Shown: one piece after another, positions 34,914 to 46,398 of the stretch | Layout: the number at the start of each line of letters is the position of its first letter | Numbering within the stretch: the stretch's first letter is position 1 | DNA from: Bidens hawaiensis | Lineage: Eukaryota > Streptophyta > Magnoliopsida > Asterales > Asteraceae | Reading direction: 5' to 3' | Length of the DNA: 64,000 nt | NCBI GenBank assembly: GCA_021521415.1 | Contig: JAIQDT010007303.1 | Coordinates: 62,001-126,000 of the forward strand | Notes under the pieces: generated by a model | What the model was told of the DNA's origin: nothing | The model's database searches: none | Seen by the model: the letters and a program-made list of their open reading frames with translations, nothing else | Position numbers and translations under genes: made by a program

Positions 34914-35240
34914 ATGGAATAGAAACCAGTGAGGAAGTTCAAGAATGGTGAAAACTCATCATATCTTGAACAAGAAATCACAAGGCTTCAAAATGTAGTG
35001 AGGGACCAAGTTGAGAGCCACATTCAAGCAGAGGCTCGCTTGATCGAACTGATAAAAAAGATAGAACTACTGAGGTTCCAGAACTTCCACATCATTGAAA
35101 GTCACAACAAAGATGTGGATTTCAAGCTAAACTTTCTTAACCGAGAAATCGGAAAGCTCGACAAAAAGCTTTCCGAACTCTTGGAAGCCAAGAGAGCCCC
35201 ACAACACATTCAAGACTTGTTTGGGAATTGTGGTCGTTAG
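34914..35240 (+). pseudogene. Small coiled-coil ORF in gypsy-A 3' region (second of two)
   Basis: The first ATG of the leader (34914) is followed at codon 3 by TAG; the frame is then open to 35240. Readable protein from codon 6: RKFKNGENSSYLEQEITRLQ, then VESHIQAEARLIELIKKIEL and LNREIGKLDKKLSELLEAKR. Long heptad-like runs suggest two coiled-coil segments. It ends FGNCGR. It is not a known retrotransposon domain to me. The upstream sequence looks like a short promoter and leader; the downstream stretch is T-rich, like a 3' UTR. A single early stop is the only visible damage. Confidence 0.4.
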
Positions 35241-35665
35241 TAGTTTCGAGTAGGAAAAGCCTTGTTTTGCTTCCCTATGCTTTATTATCGATTAAGCTTG
35301 TTTTTATGTTTCTCTGTTTGTTTTATTTTAATTTCAGTGTAATCTTTTAGAAGTTAATGAAATTTCATAGGATTTTATGTTTTTAACCTTAATCTTCAGA
35401 AAAATCAGTTAAAAATGACCCAAGTCGTTAATATAAACAAAAATGACCTGACTGCAGCCTGCAGCATGGGCCGTGCTTCACCAAGCACAGGGCCGTGCTC
35501 CCCCCCCCCCCCCCCACACCTTACAGTGTAGTTACGAGAATTTTTATAAAACACAAAAATTCTCATAACTTAACCCTAAAATCTCCAGCCGCCACCCACC
35601 GAAAAACAGTGACCAACCAACCTTTCTTCCAATCTTTACTTCAATCCTACAATATCAAGACAAAG
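35241..35665 (+). other. 3' UTR-like stretch, C16 run and leader of the next unit
   Basis: T-rich sequence to 35400, then two GC words (near 35467 and 35486-35497) and C16 at 35500-35515. A leader follows with a perfect hairpin GAGAATTTTT...AAAAATTCTC (35536-35545 and 35555-35564), ending at a splice-donor-like site at 35665/35666. Confidence 0.45.
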
Positions 35666-36208
35666 GTATGTCAATTCAATGATTCTAGGGTTATAATATA
35701 CCATTCTAGGTCAAAATCGGGTTGTAGGAAAGCCCCAAATCTGAATATATACCCCGTTTCGTTGATGAATCGGGTCAAAACCCGAATAATAGGGTCGTTA
35801 ATTGTTACTATCTAGGGTTTTGATTTGTTGAAAAGGATTTGACCCGATTGGAACATAGGATTGAAGGAAGTTTTTAAAGAAAATCATTCGGGTTCGGGTT
35901 TTGAACAACCCATACCAAATAAATCGAAACCGAATGATTAATTCCTAAAAACGGGTTGATATGCAAGTTCGAATCGTAACACTTTCAAAATTCGAATTAA
36001 AAACATGGGCTGTGTGTCTGCAAAACATGCCCCGTGGTCAACTGCAGGTCAACCTAGGGTAGGTCAAAATTGGTCAAATTAGTCAAATATGCCAAAATCC
36101 CAAAACATGGGGACGTGCTTCTAGAAGCACGGGGGTGTGCTTTAGCTTCTGTTCCCTATATTCAGATAAATTTTGTGATTATCCACCTAATCTTGTTCAA
36201 AATTTTAG
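35666..36208 (+). other. Candidate intron before the gypsy-A 3' ORF
   Basis: The left border is CAAAG|GTATGT and the right border is CAAAATTTTAG|ATGG, giving 543 nt with GT..AG ends, T-rich near the acceptor. The acceptor lies exactly before the ATG of the 3' ORF. Two GC words fall inside (near 36004-36040 and 36105-36140). Splicing is inferred from the sequence only. Confidence 0.45.
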
Positions 36209-37460
36209 ATGGCTAAGTATGGGGATGATGAGCTCGCTTTCTTGATCTTTCTCGAGGGCACATAATGGGATGAGGTCGCCCGACAAAGAATGGGATACTT
36301 AAAACAACCAATACCCGGAACCGAATTTTTACGTGTGTACCGATACGTTGCAACAAGTGAATCAACTGGGCAGTTACCAAAGGCTTGTAAAAGGGCCATG
36401 GGCACGTGCCTTTAGACAAAAGGGTAAATCGGTAACTGAACTGACCAAGGAATTTATGGCTTCGTTCTCAATAAGATGAAAGATTTGTGTATGTGGGACG
36501 ACACAACTATCCATTTTTGAATCGATGGAGCATGTATAACACTTCGGTTACACAGTTGGGGATTGATATGGGCTTTTACACTCCGAGGAAATCGACTCTT
36601 CTTTATGATATGAGGCAGGGACGACTTTCACGGACGAGGATGATCAAGATACGAGTGAACTAGGGAGCACCGGATTTGAGGCATGGGAACAACTGAGCCA
36701 TAAGGATGAAAGGTATATACCAAGTAGCACCAAAAGCACCGCACTACGCAACCCGTTTATGCGTTACATTCACCGGTTGTTGGGCCACACAGTGACACAA
36801 CGTGGCCAAAGCGAGGGGGTCGTGGGGTTGAGGGATTTGTGGGCCATATATTGCATCAAGAACGAGGTACTATGTAACATCACTTACCTGTTCTGTCAGC
36901 TATTTAAAACAAACGTGAATGCATAAAGCCCCAATACCCCGATATTTGGTGGTTCCTGGATTTATAAGATCTACAAAGCCTATGGTGCAGATCGTGAAGG
37001 AACACGAAGCTCGAACCTCAATTGCACTCGATCTCAACTTTTGTATCATTATCCAAATGGCCCAACAGATTGAACAAAACCCACTGAAGTGGAGGTTTCA
37101 TGATGCATATAACCAGATCTGGGATCCTGAGGACCCCACTGACAGACCTGAGATGAGGATTGGATCACCACCACGACAGATCCGCCGCCACACTTACTAA
37201 CAGTAGAGTGGCCCATCATCTTCAGGCGCCGGACCCAAGTCATCATATCATAGCCAATACTCTTTTGATGGATATGTGGGCTCATTGACCGTTTCCAGAC
37301 TCACACTTCCGCCTATATTGACAAGTTATCAGGACAGATCGCTGCATCTGACGCACAACGTACCGTAGAGTACGCTAAGACGAGGCGGGAAATTCATCAT
37401 CTAGGTGAGCGCATGGATCGGCATTGGGGACCCTTTGACCCAGTTAATCCGGGTAACTGA
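36209..37460 (+). pseudogene. Gypsy-A 3' ORF of Athila type
   Basis: Starts at ATG 36209 (MAKYGDDELAFLIFLEGT) then breaks repeatedly. Recognisable pieces: RVYRYVATSESTGQLPKACK, SVTELTKEFMASFSI, STGFEAWEQLSHKDERYIPS, RNPFMRYIHRLLGHTVTQRG, LRDLWAIYCIKNEVLCNITY and AQRTVEYAKTRREIHHLGER to a stop near 37460. These resemble the ORF that follows pol in many Athila elements, a protein of unknown role sometimes compared with plant mobile-domain or env-like ORFs. More than ten stops and frame changes are present. Confidence 0.6.
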
Positions 37461-38476
37461 CGAGCGACAGAGATGATAGGTCTGGGTATGGGCATGGGTT
37501 TGGGTGGTAGTATTTGATGACATTATTATTATGTTTGTTTGAGACAATTTTATTTGGTTGTTTGTTTGATGTTTGTTATGGCCGGGTTTGCTGAGACATT
37601 TGACTGGAGACATATTTAGCCCGTGTGGGCGGGATGTGGATGATTCCATACCCAGTTTTCAGTACAATTATGCTTTGGTTGTTTGTTGGTTGTGTGTAGT
37701 TTTATTATTTAGGTACACTACAAGAAAATGGACGAAAAACAGGGGATGCTCTGTCGAAATTTTATTAGCCCGTGGGAAAGTTCATTTCCATTCACCCACC
37801 ATACTTTATATCAATCTTATTATGAATCTTTTCACATTGAGGACAATGTGAGATTCAAGTGTGTGGAGGGGAATGACTTGACCAATTTCTTGCTCAACTA
37901 ATTATAAGATTCTCTAATAATAAAATTTTTGTAGCAAACAAAAACTATTTTTATGACAAAACCCAGAGAAAATCCAAGAAATTTTTTGCAAATAACCAAC
38001 TAAAAATCTATTATAACCAAAAAGTAAAAAAGTAAAAAGAAGTTTTGTAATACTAAGAATAAATATATGAAAAATATGGCGTTTATACCCAATCCCTTTG
38101 TTACTCTGAGATAAACCTCATGTCATATAAATATTTTTTTCGAAAGCATTGAGTAAGCCATATATTTCGTATGATTTAGAACTTGTCTCAAGTATTCATT
38201 TCAAAACCGCACGGAGCGTTGTACAAAAAAGAAGGTAATATTATTCCCTCAAACCATTCTCCAAATTACAAAACCCAAAAACCTTATCCAAAAACCTTAC
38301 CACTTTATCCCTCTCACCGGTAAAATACAACACTGGTCTTTTACCGGCAGACCCTAAAGAACTGGAAATGCATTCTTTCGATTTCTATTTTCTTTGCTGC
38401 ATACATTTCTCAAAACCTAGGTTTCCTCTAGAACTTAGGGGGAGAATTTTTCTCTTTAGCAATGAGGTGAGAAAAA
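37461..38476 (+). other. Gypsy-A 3' non-coding region with AGGA hairpin
   Basis: T- and A-rich, no credible gene. It contains CACTACAAGAAAA at 37716-37728 and the hairpin ACATTG-AGGA-CAATGT at 37834-37849, followed by TTCAAGTGTGTGGAGGGG, an internal polypurine-like run. Confidence 0.55.
37834..37849 (+). other. Stem-AGGA-stem hairpin in gypsy-A (internal copy)
   Basis: ACATTG AGGA CAATGT, perfect 6-bp arms, 5 bp before TTCAAGTGTGTGGAGGGG. It parallels the copy before the real polypurine tract at 47533-47550. Confidence 0.6.
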
Positions 38477-38797
38477 ATGTGGCGCCAAGACGAACAAAGG
38501 ACACCATTTTGTGGAGTTTCCAAAAGCGTAATGAAAAGAAGAGCAAAAAAATATGAACGATGCTTAGGATGTGGAAACTGGTCCCATGAAAGAAGGTGTA
38601 GAAAAAGTCAAACTCAGTCTCAATATGAATATACCAAACTAATGAGAGTGGGGCCTATTAGGCTCAAAGCCGAACGATCCATTAGAGTTGAGAGTTATGT
38701 TCAGAACAAGATTGAGGAAGAACTGATTCAAATCCTCGACAAAACTGGTCTTAACGATCTGACCTTAAACGAGTCACTAGCTTTGTTTAAAAAATAA
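38477..38797 (+). CDS. Small basic ORF with C-x2-C-x4-H-x3-C cluster
   Basis: An intact 106-codon ORF with an A-rich context before ATG. Residues 1-28 are basic (KSVMKRRAKKYER). Residues 29-41 are CLGCGNWSHERRC, which differs from the retroviral zinc knuckle C-x2-C-x4-H-x4-C by one spacing residue. Residues 42-106 are helical-looking (SYVQNKIEEELIQILDKTGL, ending LALFKK). A further coding-like stretch, ELTIEDILRLQQSTEVVI, follows after the stop around 38826-38880. I do not recognise the protein. It lies between the Athila 3' ORF and the 3' LTR, so it may be an element accessory protein or a captured fragment. Being open among so many broken ORFs is noteworthy, but 106 codons can persist by chance. 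Confidence 0.4.
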   Translation: MWRQDEQRTPFCGVSKSVMKRRAKKYERCLGCGNWSHERRCRKSQTQSQYEYTKLMRVGPIRLKAERSIRVESYVQNKIEEELIQILDKTGLNDLTLNESLALFKK

Positions 38798-39122
38798 AAA
38801 TAAAAAACAGCAATCGAGAGAAAAGAGCTAACCATTGAAGACATCTTAAGACTCCAACAATCAACAGAAGTTGTAATTACCATCTTCACCATCATTAACC
38901 TAAACCCTTGAACCACCAAAAAATACCAAATCCCTACTCACACAATACCAACCCATATTACCATATAATCTATGCAACCCATCACAAAGGTGGAGAATTG
39001 AACTTGTTACAAGCTTATTTATCACATGTCACATTTTGGCTAAGAGTGTTCACATACATACATCACATGTATGATCAGATATAAAACTGAGTGTGAGTGA
39101 ACATTATGAGAACGTGACATTT
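38798..39122 (+). other. Gypsy-A 3' spacer left of copia-1
   Basis: Non-coding apart from the short coding-like stretch noted in the previous ORF. It ends with the target duplication CATTT (39118-39122). Confidence 0.5.
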
Positions 39123-40085
39123 TGTTGGACTCGGTCTGCCCAAGAGACATATTAAATTGATGTGGCTAGTACGTTATGATCCAAGTCGGGTCATACCCAA
39201 TAACAAGCTAGACAAACACCGATAATATTCGTTCATATATTATGTGATCATAACAAATGAATATTAACACTTGAGTTATTTGGAAAGGGGTTTCTAAATA
39301 AAATGTACTTGTGTAATAGACAAATCATATGGATGATTTATGTTTTATGAAAGAACATTACATAGTGTTATTTAAGTTGGTTAAATAACAATATGTGAAT
39401 AATAATAACCAAGCATGTCTCTTAACATATAATAGGTTTTATAAGTTATAAGTTATAAACTTATAAAAGTATATATATGTATGGATATATATATATATAT
39501 ATATGTGTTTAAAGTTTTATAAAAGAAAAAAAAGATAATAACTCTTTCAAATGTAATATTATTATACGTTTGAGTGGACGCATGCAAGGTGAGTGGAGAC
39601 ATGCAATGGTTATTATTGGTGGAGAGAAAAATACCTTTAAATAAAACCAAGTCTTTCTCTTTCATTCTTTCATAACACACATAATTTCAAAGTAAACTTT
39701 GCTCTCTTCCTCTCTTGGGTATTTTCATCCAACATAAGAAAAGAAGAAGAAAATTTCAAGTGCAAATACTAGCTAGAAGTGGTGTGTTGTTGAAGCTTGG
39801 GGTATGCTAGCTTGAGGAGCTTCCATATTCAAGTTCTTACCTTTCAATCATCATCTCTTTCACCCGGTTTTGTCATATTGAAAGGTAGTAGTAACATGCA
39901 TGGACTTATAGTGACATGCATGTATTTGATAGTGTGTAAGTCGTATTTGGATCCGGGTTTGGGTTTTGCATGTTTAAAATTGGTTTTATACATATCATAT
40001 TAACAAGATTTAAAACTTTTATATCCGCTGCGTTTTTGGTAAAATAGGGATTTTATCACTTTGATAATCTTGTTAAAACTCAACA
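39123..40085 (+). repeat. 5' LTR of copia-1
   Basis: TGTTGGACTCGG...AAAACTCAACA, 963 bp, same length as 46399-47361 including an identical (AT)10 run after TATGG. The last base before the interior is 40085. Confidence 0.95.
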
Positions 40086-40086
40086 A

Positions 40087-40100
40087 TGGCATCAAGAGCC
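40087..40100 (+). promoter_or_regulatory. Primer binding site of copia-1
   Basis: TGGCATCAAGAGCC, one base after the LTR. It is a variant of the tRNA-Met type TGGTATCAGAGCC with an extra A. Confidence 0.65.
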
Positions 40101-41614
40101 GCTTATACGAATGCATGCTTCATTAGACCCAAAATTTTTCAGGTTTATGGTGGGTTTCACCATTTGGCCAAAACTTTTTGGGGTTTTGGTTACCCCATGG
40201 TTTTTCAAGGTTATACTTTACATGCATGTGGTAATCTTGAAAAACCAAGTCATTTGGATGATTGTTTAATTTGTTTGGACAAAACCCGAAACTTTCGGTT
40301 TGTTTAAGCTTTGGCCGAAAGTTTTAAGGCAAAAAGGGGAACCATTTTGATCTTGTAATATTGCATATTTGGATGTGTAATAGATGTTCATAACCTAGCC
40401 ATGGCCTTGTGTTTGGTTGAATGATTGTGTTGGTTGTTTGTTCATTCGATTTGGTTGTAATATTTATTTGGGTTTGTAATCTATTTATTCATTCATATGG
40501 CTTGTAATAATAAGTAGATTAGATGTATTTCTTTTACTAGAAAAATGTATTAGGATATATTTTGTAAAAAAAGATGCATGGATGGAAGCCCAAATAAAAT
40601 GATGAAGACCACAACACCGGGAGTAAACACTTGGAGCATATGGATGCGGAATCAAGTGGGAGTTCACCGACACAAGTGCATGTTCTTTTGGGTCCCTTAG
40701 GAGAGACTTTTTGACACACTTGTCTTCGGTCAACAAGTGTGGTCAATATTAGGAGGCTATGGTTATGAACTTGTGGTTGTGTATATTTTATGCTTGCATG
40801 GTTGATTTACTTATTATTTGCAATATGGTTTGCTTAACAACTTAAAATCAGCTAGCATAAAATTGGTTCCTTAGAAGTCGTTAGGTAATAAAAATTGGTT
40901 TTATTAATAACTAATGATTTCATAATAAAAATGGGTTTTATTAATTGGAACTTTGAAAATGGGTTTTTCAACTAAGTACCATACATTTGAATGCATGCAA
41001 ATGAAAGGTACAATAAATAGTTTTCCAATCTAGAATTTAGAAAACTAAAATCCCTTTTTAAAAACAAGTTAAACACCATCCTTTTATACGACACTTAAGT
41101 CACTTGTAGACTTGAAAGTGAGTTAGGATCACCTAAGCACTTTTAAGAAAACTTGTGATCGGTGATTTTACAAGTACTTTTGGCATTAGGATCACCTAAC
41201 CACTTGTATGAGTAAATGTTATTTTACAAGTACTTTTGGCATTAGGATCACCTAACCACTTGTATGAGTAAACTCACACGTGTGTATAAGTAGGACGACT
41301 TGATTTGAAACCATGACTATAGGATCACCTTAACATGGCGTTCAAAGGTGTTGATGGGATTTAACATACCAACTAAACATATGATGTTTAACCGATCCCA
41401 TAAAACTAGAAGTTGCAAAGGGTTGCAATTGTCAAACGTTGACTACCTTGTTAATTCGAATAGTAGGATAAAGGTCACCTAACTACTATTTGAATGAAAC
41501 GTTGGGTTCTAGATTTTAATCAATAATTGTCTTGGAGAAATTTAAAGGGTATTAAAGATTAAAATTTTATTAATATCGAAAATACTAATTTGAACTTTGT
41601 TAAAATTCTTTTAG
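40101..41614 (+). other. Copia-1 leader with reiterated AGGATCACCTAACCAC
   Basis: No gene. A 56-bp tandem duplication begins at 41170 and 41226. The word AGGATCACCTAACCAC or a variant occurs at 41125-41140, 41188-41203, 41244-41259, 41321-41336 and 41471-41486, and is also conserved in the copia-C leader. The sequence just before the gag ATG (TTCTTTTAG) resembles a splice acceptor. Confidence 0.6.
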
Positions 41615-44600
41615 ATGGCCGCAAACAACGCACCGAACGCAATTATCCCACACGTGCATAATCTATCACTAAGATCCATTCTGGATAAGGATCGTCTAAA
41701 CTTTAACAACTTCATGGATTGGTATCGAAACTTGAGAATTATTCTTAAGCAAGAAAAGAAGTCTTATATTTTAGACGATCCTATTCCCGATGAACCCGAT
41801 GTCAATAACTTGGATGCCTATGCGGATTGGTTAAAATACACCGAGGATTCGGTGCAAGTTTCTTGCCTCATGTTGGGAACAATGATTCCCGAGATCCAAA
41901 AGGATTTCGAGAATCATGGGGCGTATGACATGATAACCCAACTTAAGGAAATGTTCCTTACTCAAGCTCGGGTTGAGCGATTCGAAACGGTTCGAGCGCT
42001 TCATGCATGTCATATGGAAGAAACCCAATCTGTTTCATCTTATGTACTTAAGATGAAGAGCCACATTGATCGGCTTGAACGGCTTAACTGTCCCGTCTCA
42101 AAAGAGTTAGCCACGGATTTAATCCTAAATGGCTTAACTAAAAGGTTTGAGACATTCGTCATGAACTACAACATGAATGGATGGGACAAAAGCATTGGTG
42201 AGCTTCACGCAATGCTTAATTCAGCCGAGGCCGGCATGGGTAAAAAGGTTTTACCCGTTCTTGCGATCAATGAGGGTGGCTCAAAGAAAAGGCATCACCC
42301 GGAACCAAAAGCAAAGGTTGCCGTTGGTAAGGGGCAAGTCAAGAAGGGGTTCAAGGGAAAGGCAAAGGCGGATCCAAAGCCAAAGAAGCTAAAGGTTAGC
42401 GCTGAGGATCCGTGCTTTGGTTGTGGTGAGATAGGTCATTGGATGAGAAACTGTCCGACCTATCTCAAGGAGTTGAAAGCTAAGAGGGATGCAGGGCAAA
42501 CCTCAGGTACAACTTTCATGATTCACATTGATCTTAATATTATTTCTTCTAACACATGGGTATTGGATTCCGGATGTGGAACTCACATATGCAATTCATT
42601 GCAGGGGTTCAAAAGAAGAAATGAGGTGAAGAAAGGAGATATAAGTCTCTTCATGGGCAATGGAGCAAAGGTTGACGTCCAAGCCCGAGGAGATTATGTT
42701 TTAAAGCTTCCAAATGGTTTGGAAATTGTTTTGAAAAACATTTTATATTCCCCTAGTTTGACTAGGAATATTATCTCTGTTTCTGTATTAAGACAATCTG
42801 GTTATGACTTTAAGTCTGTTGATAATGGTATTTATGTTTTCATGGATAATGTCTTTTATTTTAAAGCGATGCCGTTTTATGGCATTTATGAATTAATTCA
42901 TGATGACTTATACATTGATAACTCGTTGTACCAAGCTAACACCAAAAGACTCAAAATGGATTTGAGTAATACTTTTCTTTGGTATTGTCGTCTTGGTCAC
43001 ATAAACAAGAATCATATTCATACACTTCGAAAGAATGGTCTTTTGAAATCAAATGTTGATTCATTTGATGAATGTGAATCTTGTTTATTGGGAAAGATGA
43101 CCAAAGAACCCTTTAATGGAACAAATGAAAGGGCGAAAGACTTATTAGGTATCATACATTCGGATGTATGTGGACCTTTTAGGACAATGACAAGAAATGG
43201 TGAAAGATACTTCATTACCTTTACCGACGATTATAGTCGCTATGGGTATGTGTTCTTGTTAAGACACAAAAATGAGGCCTTTGAAATGTTCAAAGTCTTC
43301 CAAAATGAAGTACAAAATCAACTCAACAAAACAATCAAAGTACTACGTTCCAATAGAGGAGGTGAATACCTCAATGATGCGTTTCTAGAACATCTTAGGA
43401 GTTGTGGGATTGTCTCACAACTTACTCCACCTGGAACACCACAACATAATGGTGTGTCCGAAAGGAGGAATCGAACTTTATTGGACATGGTTCGATCCTT
43501 GATGGCTAGAAGCTCATTACCTCTATCATTTTGGGGTTTCGCTGTGATCTCTGTTGTCCGTATTTTAAATAGGGCACCAACCAAGAAAGTGGATAGGACA
43601 CCTTTTGAAATATGGCATGGAAAGGCTCCAAAATTTTCATATTTAAAGGTATGGGGTTGTGAGGCTTATGTTAAGATCTACACCCCTGACAAACTTGAAT
43701 GTCGATCCACTAAGTGTATATTTGTAGGATATCCCACGGATTCGATGGGATATTATTTCTACAATCCAAGCGAGCATAAAGTGTTTATAGCTCGAAAGGC
43801 TAAGTTCTTGGAAAGAACGTTCCTTATGGAAGGAACTGATAGAACTATAGAACTCGAAGAGGATCAAGAACTACAAGCCGATACACGTTTGGTTGACACT
43901 AGCAATCAACAAGAGGTTGTTGAGGATGATCAAATGGTTGATCAAAACACACAAAACATTCGCAAATCTGGTAGAGTTAGCACCCCACCTGAGAGATATG
44001 GATTTTTCATGGATGGATGCTACGTGGTTGATTCGGATGAACCCACCACATACCAAGATGCAATGTCGCAATCTGATTGTGACAAATGGCTAGAAGCCAT
44101 GAATGTTGAGATGCAATCCATGCATAACAATCAAGTATGGGACTTGGTTGCTCCACCTCTAAATTCCAAGCTGGTTGGAAGTAAGTGGGTTTTCAAGAAA
44201 AAAACTGATATGCATGGAAACTTGGATACTTATAAAGCTAGACTTGTAGCAAAGGGTTTCACTCAAACTCAAGGGGTTGATTATGATGAAACTTTCTCGC
44301 CTGTGGGGATGCTAAAGTCTATAAGGATATTGTTTGCCATAGCCGCATATTATGACTATGAGATATGGCAAATGGATGTCAAAACTGCTTTTCTAAATGG
44401 GCATCTTAATGAAGATGTTTATATGGTTCAGCCTGAAGGTTTTGTCGATCCACAACATCCTAACAAAGTATGCAAGTTGAAGAAATCAATCTATGGATTG
44501 AAACAAGCATCCAGAAGTTGGAATCACCGTTTTGATGATGAAGTTAAGAAATTTGGATTCATCAAAAACGCTGATGAAGCTTGTGTGTATAAGAAAGCTA

Positions 44601-45031
44601 GTGGGAGCATCATAACCTTTCTGGTATTATATGTCGATGACATATTACTGTTTGGAAATGACATTCCAACCTTGGAAGGTGTGAAAGCCTGGCTTGGAAG
44701 CTGTTTTTCCATAAAGGATCTTGGTGAAGCCGTCTATATTCTGGGAATAAGAATCTATAGGGATAGATCAAGGCGGTTGATAGGTTTGAATCAAAGTGCA
44801 TACATTGACAAGATCTTGAAAAGGTTCAAGATGGAAAACTCTAAGAAAGGTTTGGTACCTATTCAAAGAGGAACGATGTTGAGTGCTTCTCAATGTCCAA
44901 GCTCAAAGGATGAGCAAGACAAAATGAGTGGTATCCCATATGCATCTGCTATAGGATCCATCATGTATGCCATGATTTGCACTAGACCGGATGTGTCATG
45001 CGCCTTGAGCATGACAAGTCGATACCAATAA
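41615..45031 (+). pseudogene. Copia-1 gag-protease-integrase-RT, truncated by a nonsense codon
   Basis: 1,138 codons of a TNT1-94-like polyprotein. Gag about 1-260 (SLRSILDKDRLNFNNFMDWY; SYVLKMKSHIDRLERLNCPV), zinc knuckle CFGCGEIGHWMRNC at 267-280, protease DSGCGTHI with Asp at 318, GAG-pre-integrase with the H..H..CxxC zinc site (LGHIN..CESCLLGK), integrase core (IHSDVCGPF; QHNGVSERRNRTL), and RT ([34 protein letters not shown]). The integrase motif LRSDRGGEY reads LRSNRGGEY (codon 43352-43354, residue 580), replacing the second catalytic Asp. The frame stops at TAA 45029-45031 where copia-C has a Gln codon. The start ATG matches the conserved gag N-terminus. Confidence 0.9.
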
Positions 45032-45622
45032 AATCCGGGAACTAGCCATTGGATGGCTGTTTAGAGCATATTGAAATACCTTAGAAGGACTAAGGATATG
45101 TTTCTAATATATGGCTCTGGTGAGGAGGAACTCGTTGTAAAGGGTTACACTGATGCGAGTTTCCAAACTGATCGAGATGATTCTCGATCACAATCGGGAT
45201 ACGTTTTCGTTCTCAATGGTGGTGCTGTCTCATGGAAGAGTGCAAAACAAGACGTGGTAGCTTTATCCTCCACTGAATCTGAATACATCGCCGCCTCCCT
45301 GGCAGCTCAAGAAGCTGCATGGATTAGAAAGTTCTTTGCCGATCTAGGAGTGGTTCGTACCATTCAGGACCCTCTAGAGATCTTTTGTGACAACGAGGGT
45401 GCGATTGCTCAAATTAAGGAACCCCGCACACATCAAAAGACTAGGCACATTGAGCGGAGATTCAACTACATAAGGGATGAAGTTGAAAAGGGAAAGATAT
45501 GTATTCGCAAAGTTCACACTGATCAAAACATTGCGGACCCACTCACGAAACTCCTTGAAAGGCCGAAGCATGAGAGTCATACTTGCGCCTTAGGACTTCG
45601 ATATTCTAGTGATTGGATTTGA
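45032..45622 (+). pseudogene. Copia-1 RNase H, downstream of nonsense codons
   Basis: Same frame as the preceding ORF. A second stop, TAG 45062-45064, lies where copia-C has Lys (WMAVKSILKY). RNase H is then open: GYTDASFQTDRDDSRSQSGY, SAKQDVVALSSTESEYIAAS, DNEGAIAQIKEP and RHIERRFNYIRDEVEKG, ending RYSSDWI. Catalytic D/E/D residues are kept. Without readthrough it would not be translated as part of Pol. Confidence 0.85.
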
Positions 45623-46385
45623 TCAAAATTTGTATTTGGATATTGGAACAATTTTATTTTAACTCAATCATATGGTTTTGGTTATGGTCATGTTCTTGAG
45701 TTATGTTCCATTTTAGTATGCTTAAATCCGTGAATAATTTGAATTATTCTAAACGTCCGTAGTCGTTCATATTTGTGGGAACAAATGTGAAAGTAAGACT
45801 ATTATGAACTTGGATTGGTAGATATTCATGAGGCATGAATATAGCAAAGGGTTGCTTCCAAGGTTCATAGATATTTATGGGATAAATATTGGACTGACCC
45901 GCTCTCAATTTTACTGCATGGAATCCTTGGGATTTGTGATCATAAGTAAATTTGAGTAAAGGCGAACTTCATAGTATCCTTCGACCTGAGATACATATTG
46001 GGTCTTGATATTCATCGACTATTATGCTTTGACTTAGTTCTTCGCTGCTCTGAAATATGTCAGTACATAAGGCTAAGCTCAAGTATAGTACAAGGTGATA
46101 GTGAGAGACGTATGTAGTTAATATGGGATTTGTCCCTCTTATTCGTTGAGAGTTAAATGTCTAAGGCCTGACAAGTTAAATCAACAGAGAATGATCACTC
46201 TGTGTCTCTGGATTTAACATGACATTTGTGGCAAAAGGATAAATGATAGTTTCACCTAAATCATTTTCAAGTATGGGACTTGAAAGGGATGATGTTATTG
46301 AATGGCACTTCGTCATATGTATTAGGGGTAGTAAACCGTAGTTAGGCGGTATTTGCTACTTGCATCAATCTTCTATGTATCTTGT
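45623..46385 (+). other. Copia-1 3' untranslated region
   Basis: No gene. It aligns with 16618-17384 (copia-C) in reverse, so the region is conserved in the family despite being non-coding. Confidence 0.65.
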
Positions 46386-46398
46386 GCAAGTGGGAGAT
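46386..46398 (+). promoter_or_regulatory. Polypurine tract of copia-1
   Basis: TGCAAGTGGGAGAT ends directly at the 3' LTR tip TGTTGG. Confidence 0.75.

Noticed and set aside
37716..37728. CACTACAAGAAAA, identical to CACTA-transposon tips
   Set aside because: No reverse tip (TTTTCTTGTAGTG), 3-bp duplication or transposase was found nearby; 13 bases alone are weak.
41615..45031. 1,138-codon ORF as a functional host or element gene
   Set aside because: It is copia gag-pol cut before RNase H, with an integrase catalytic substitution.
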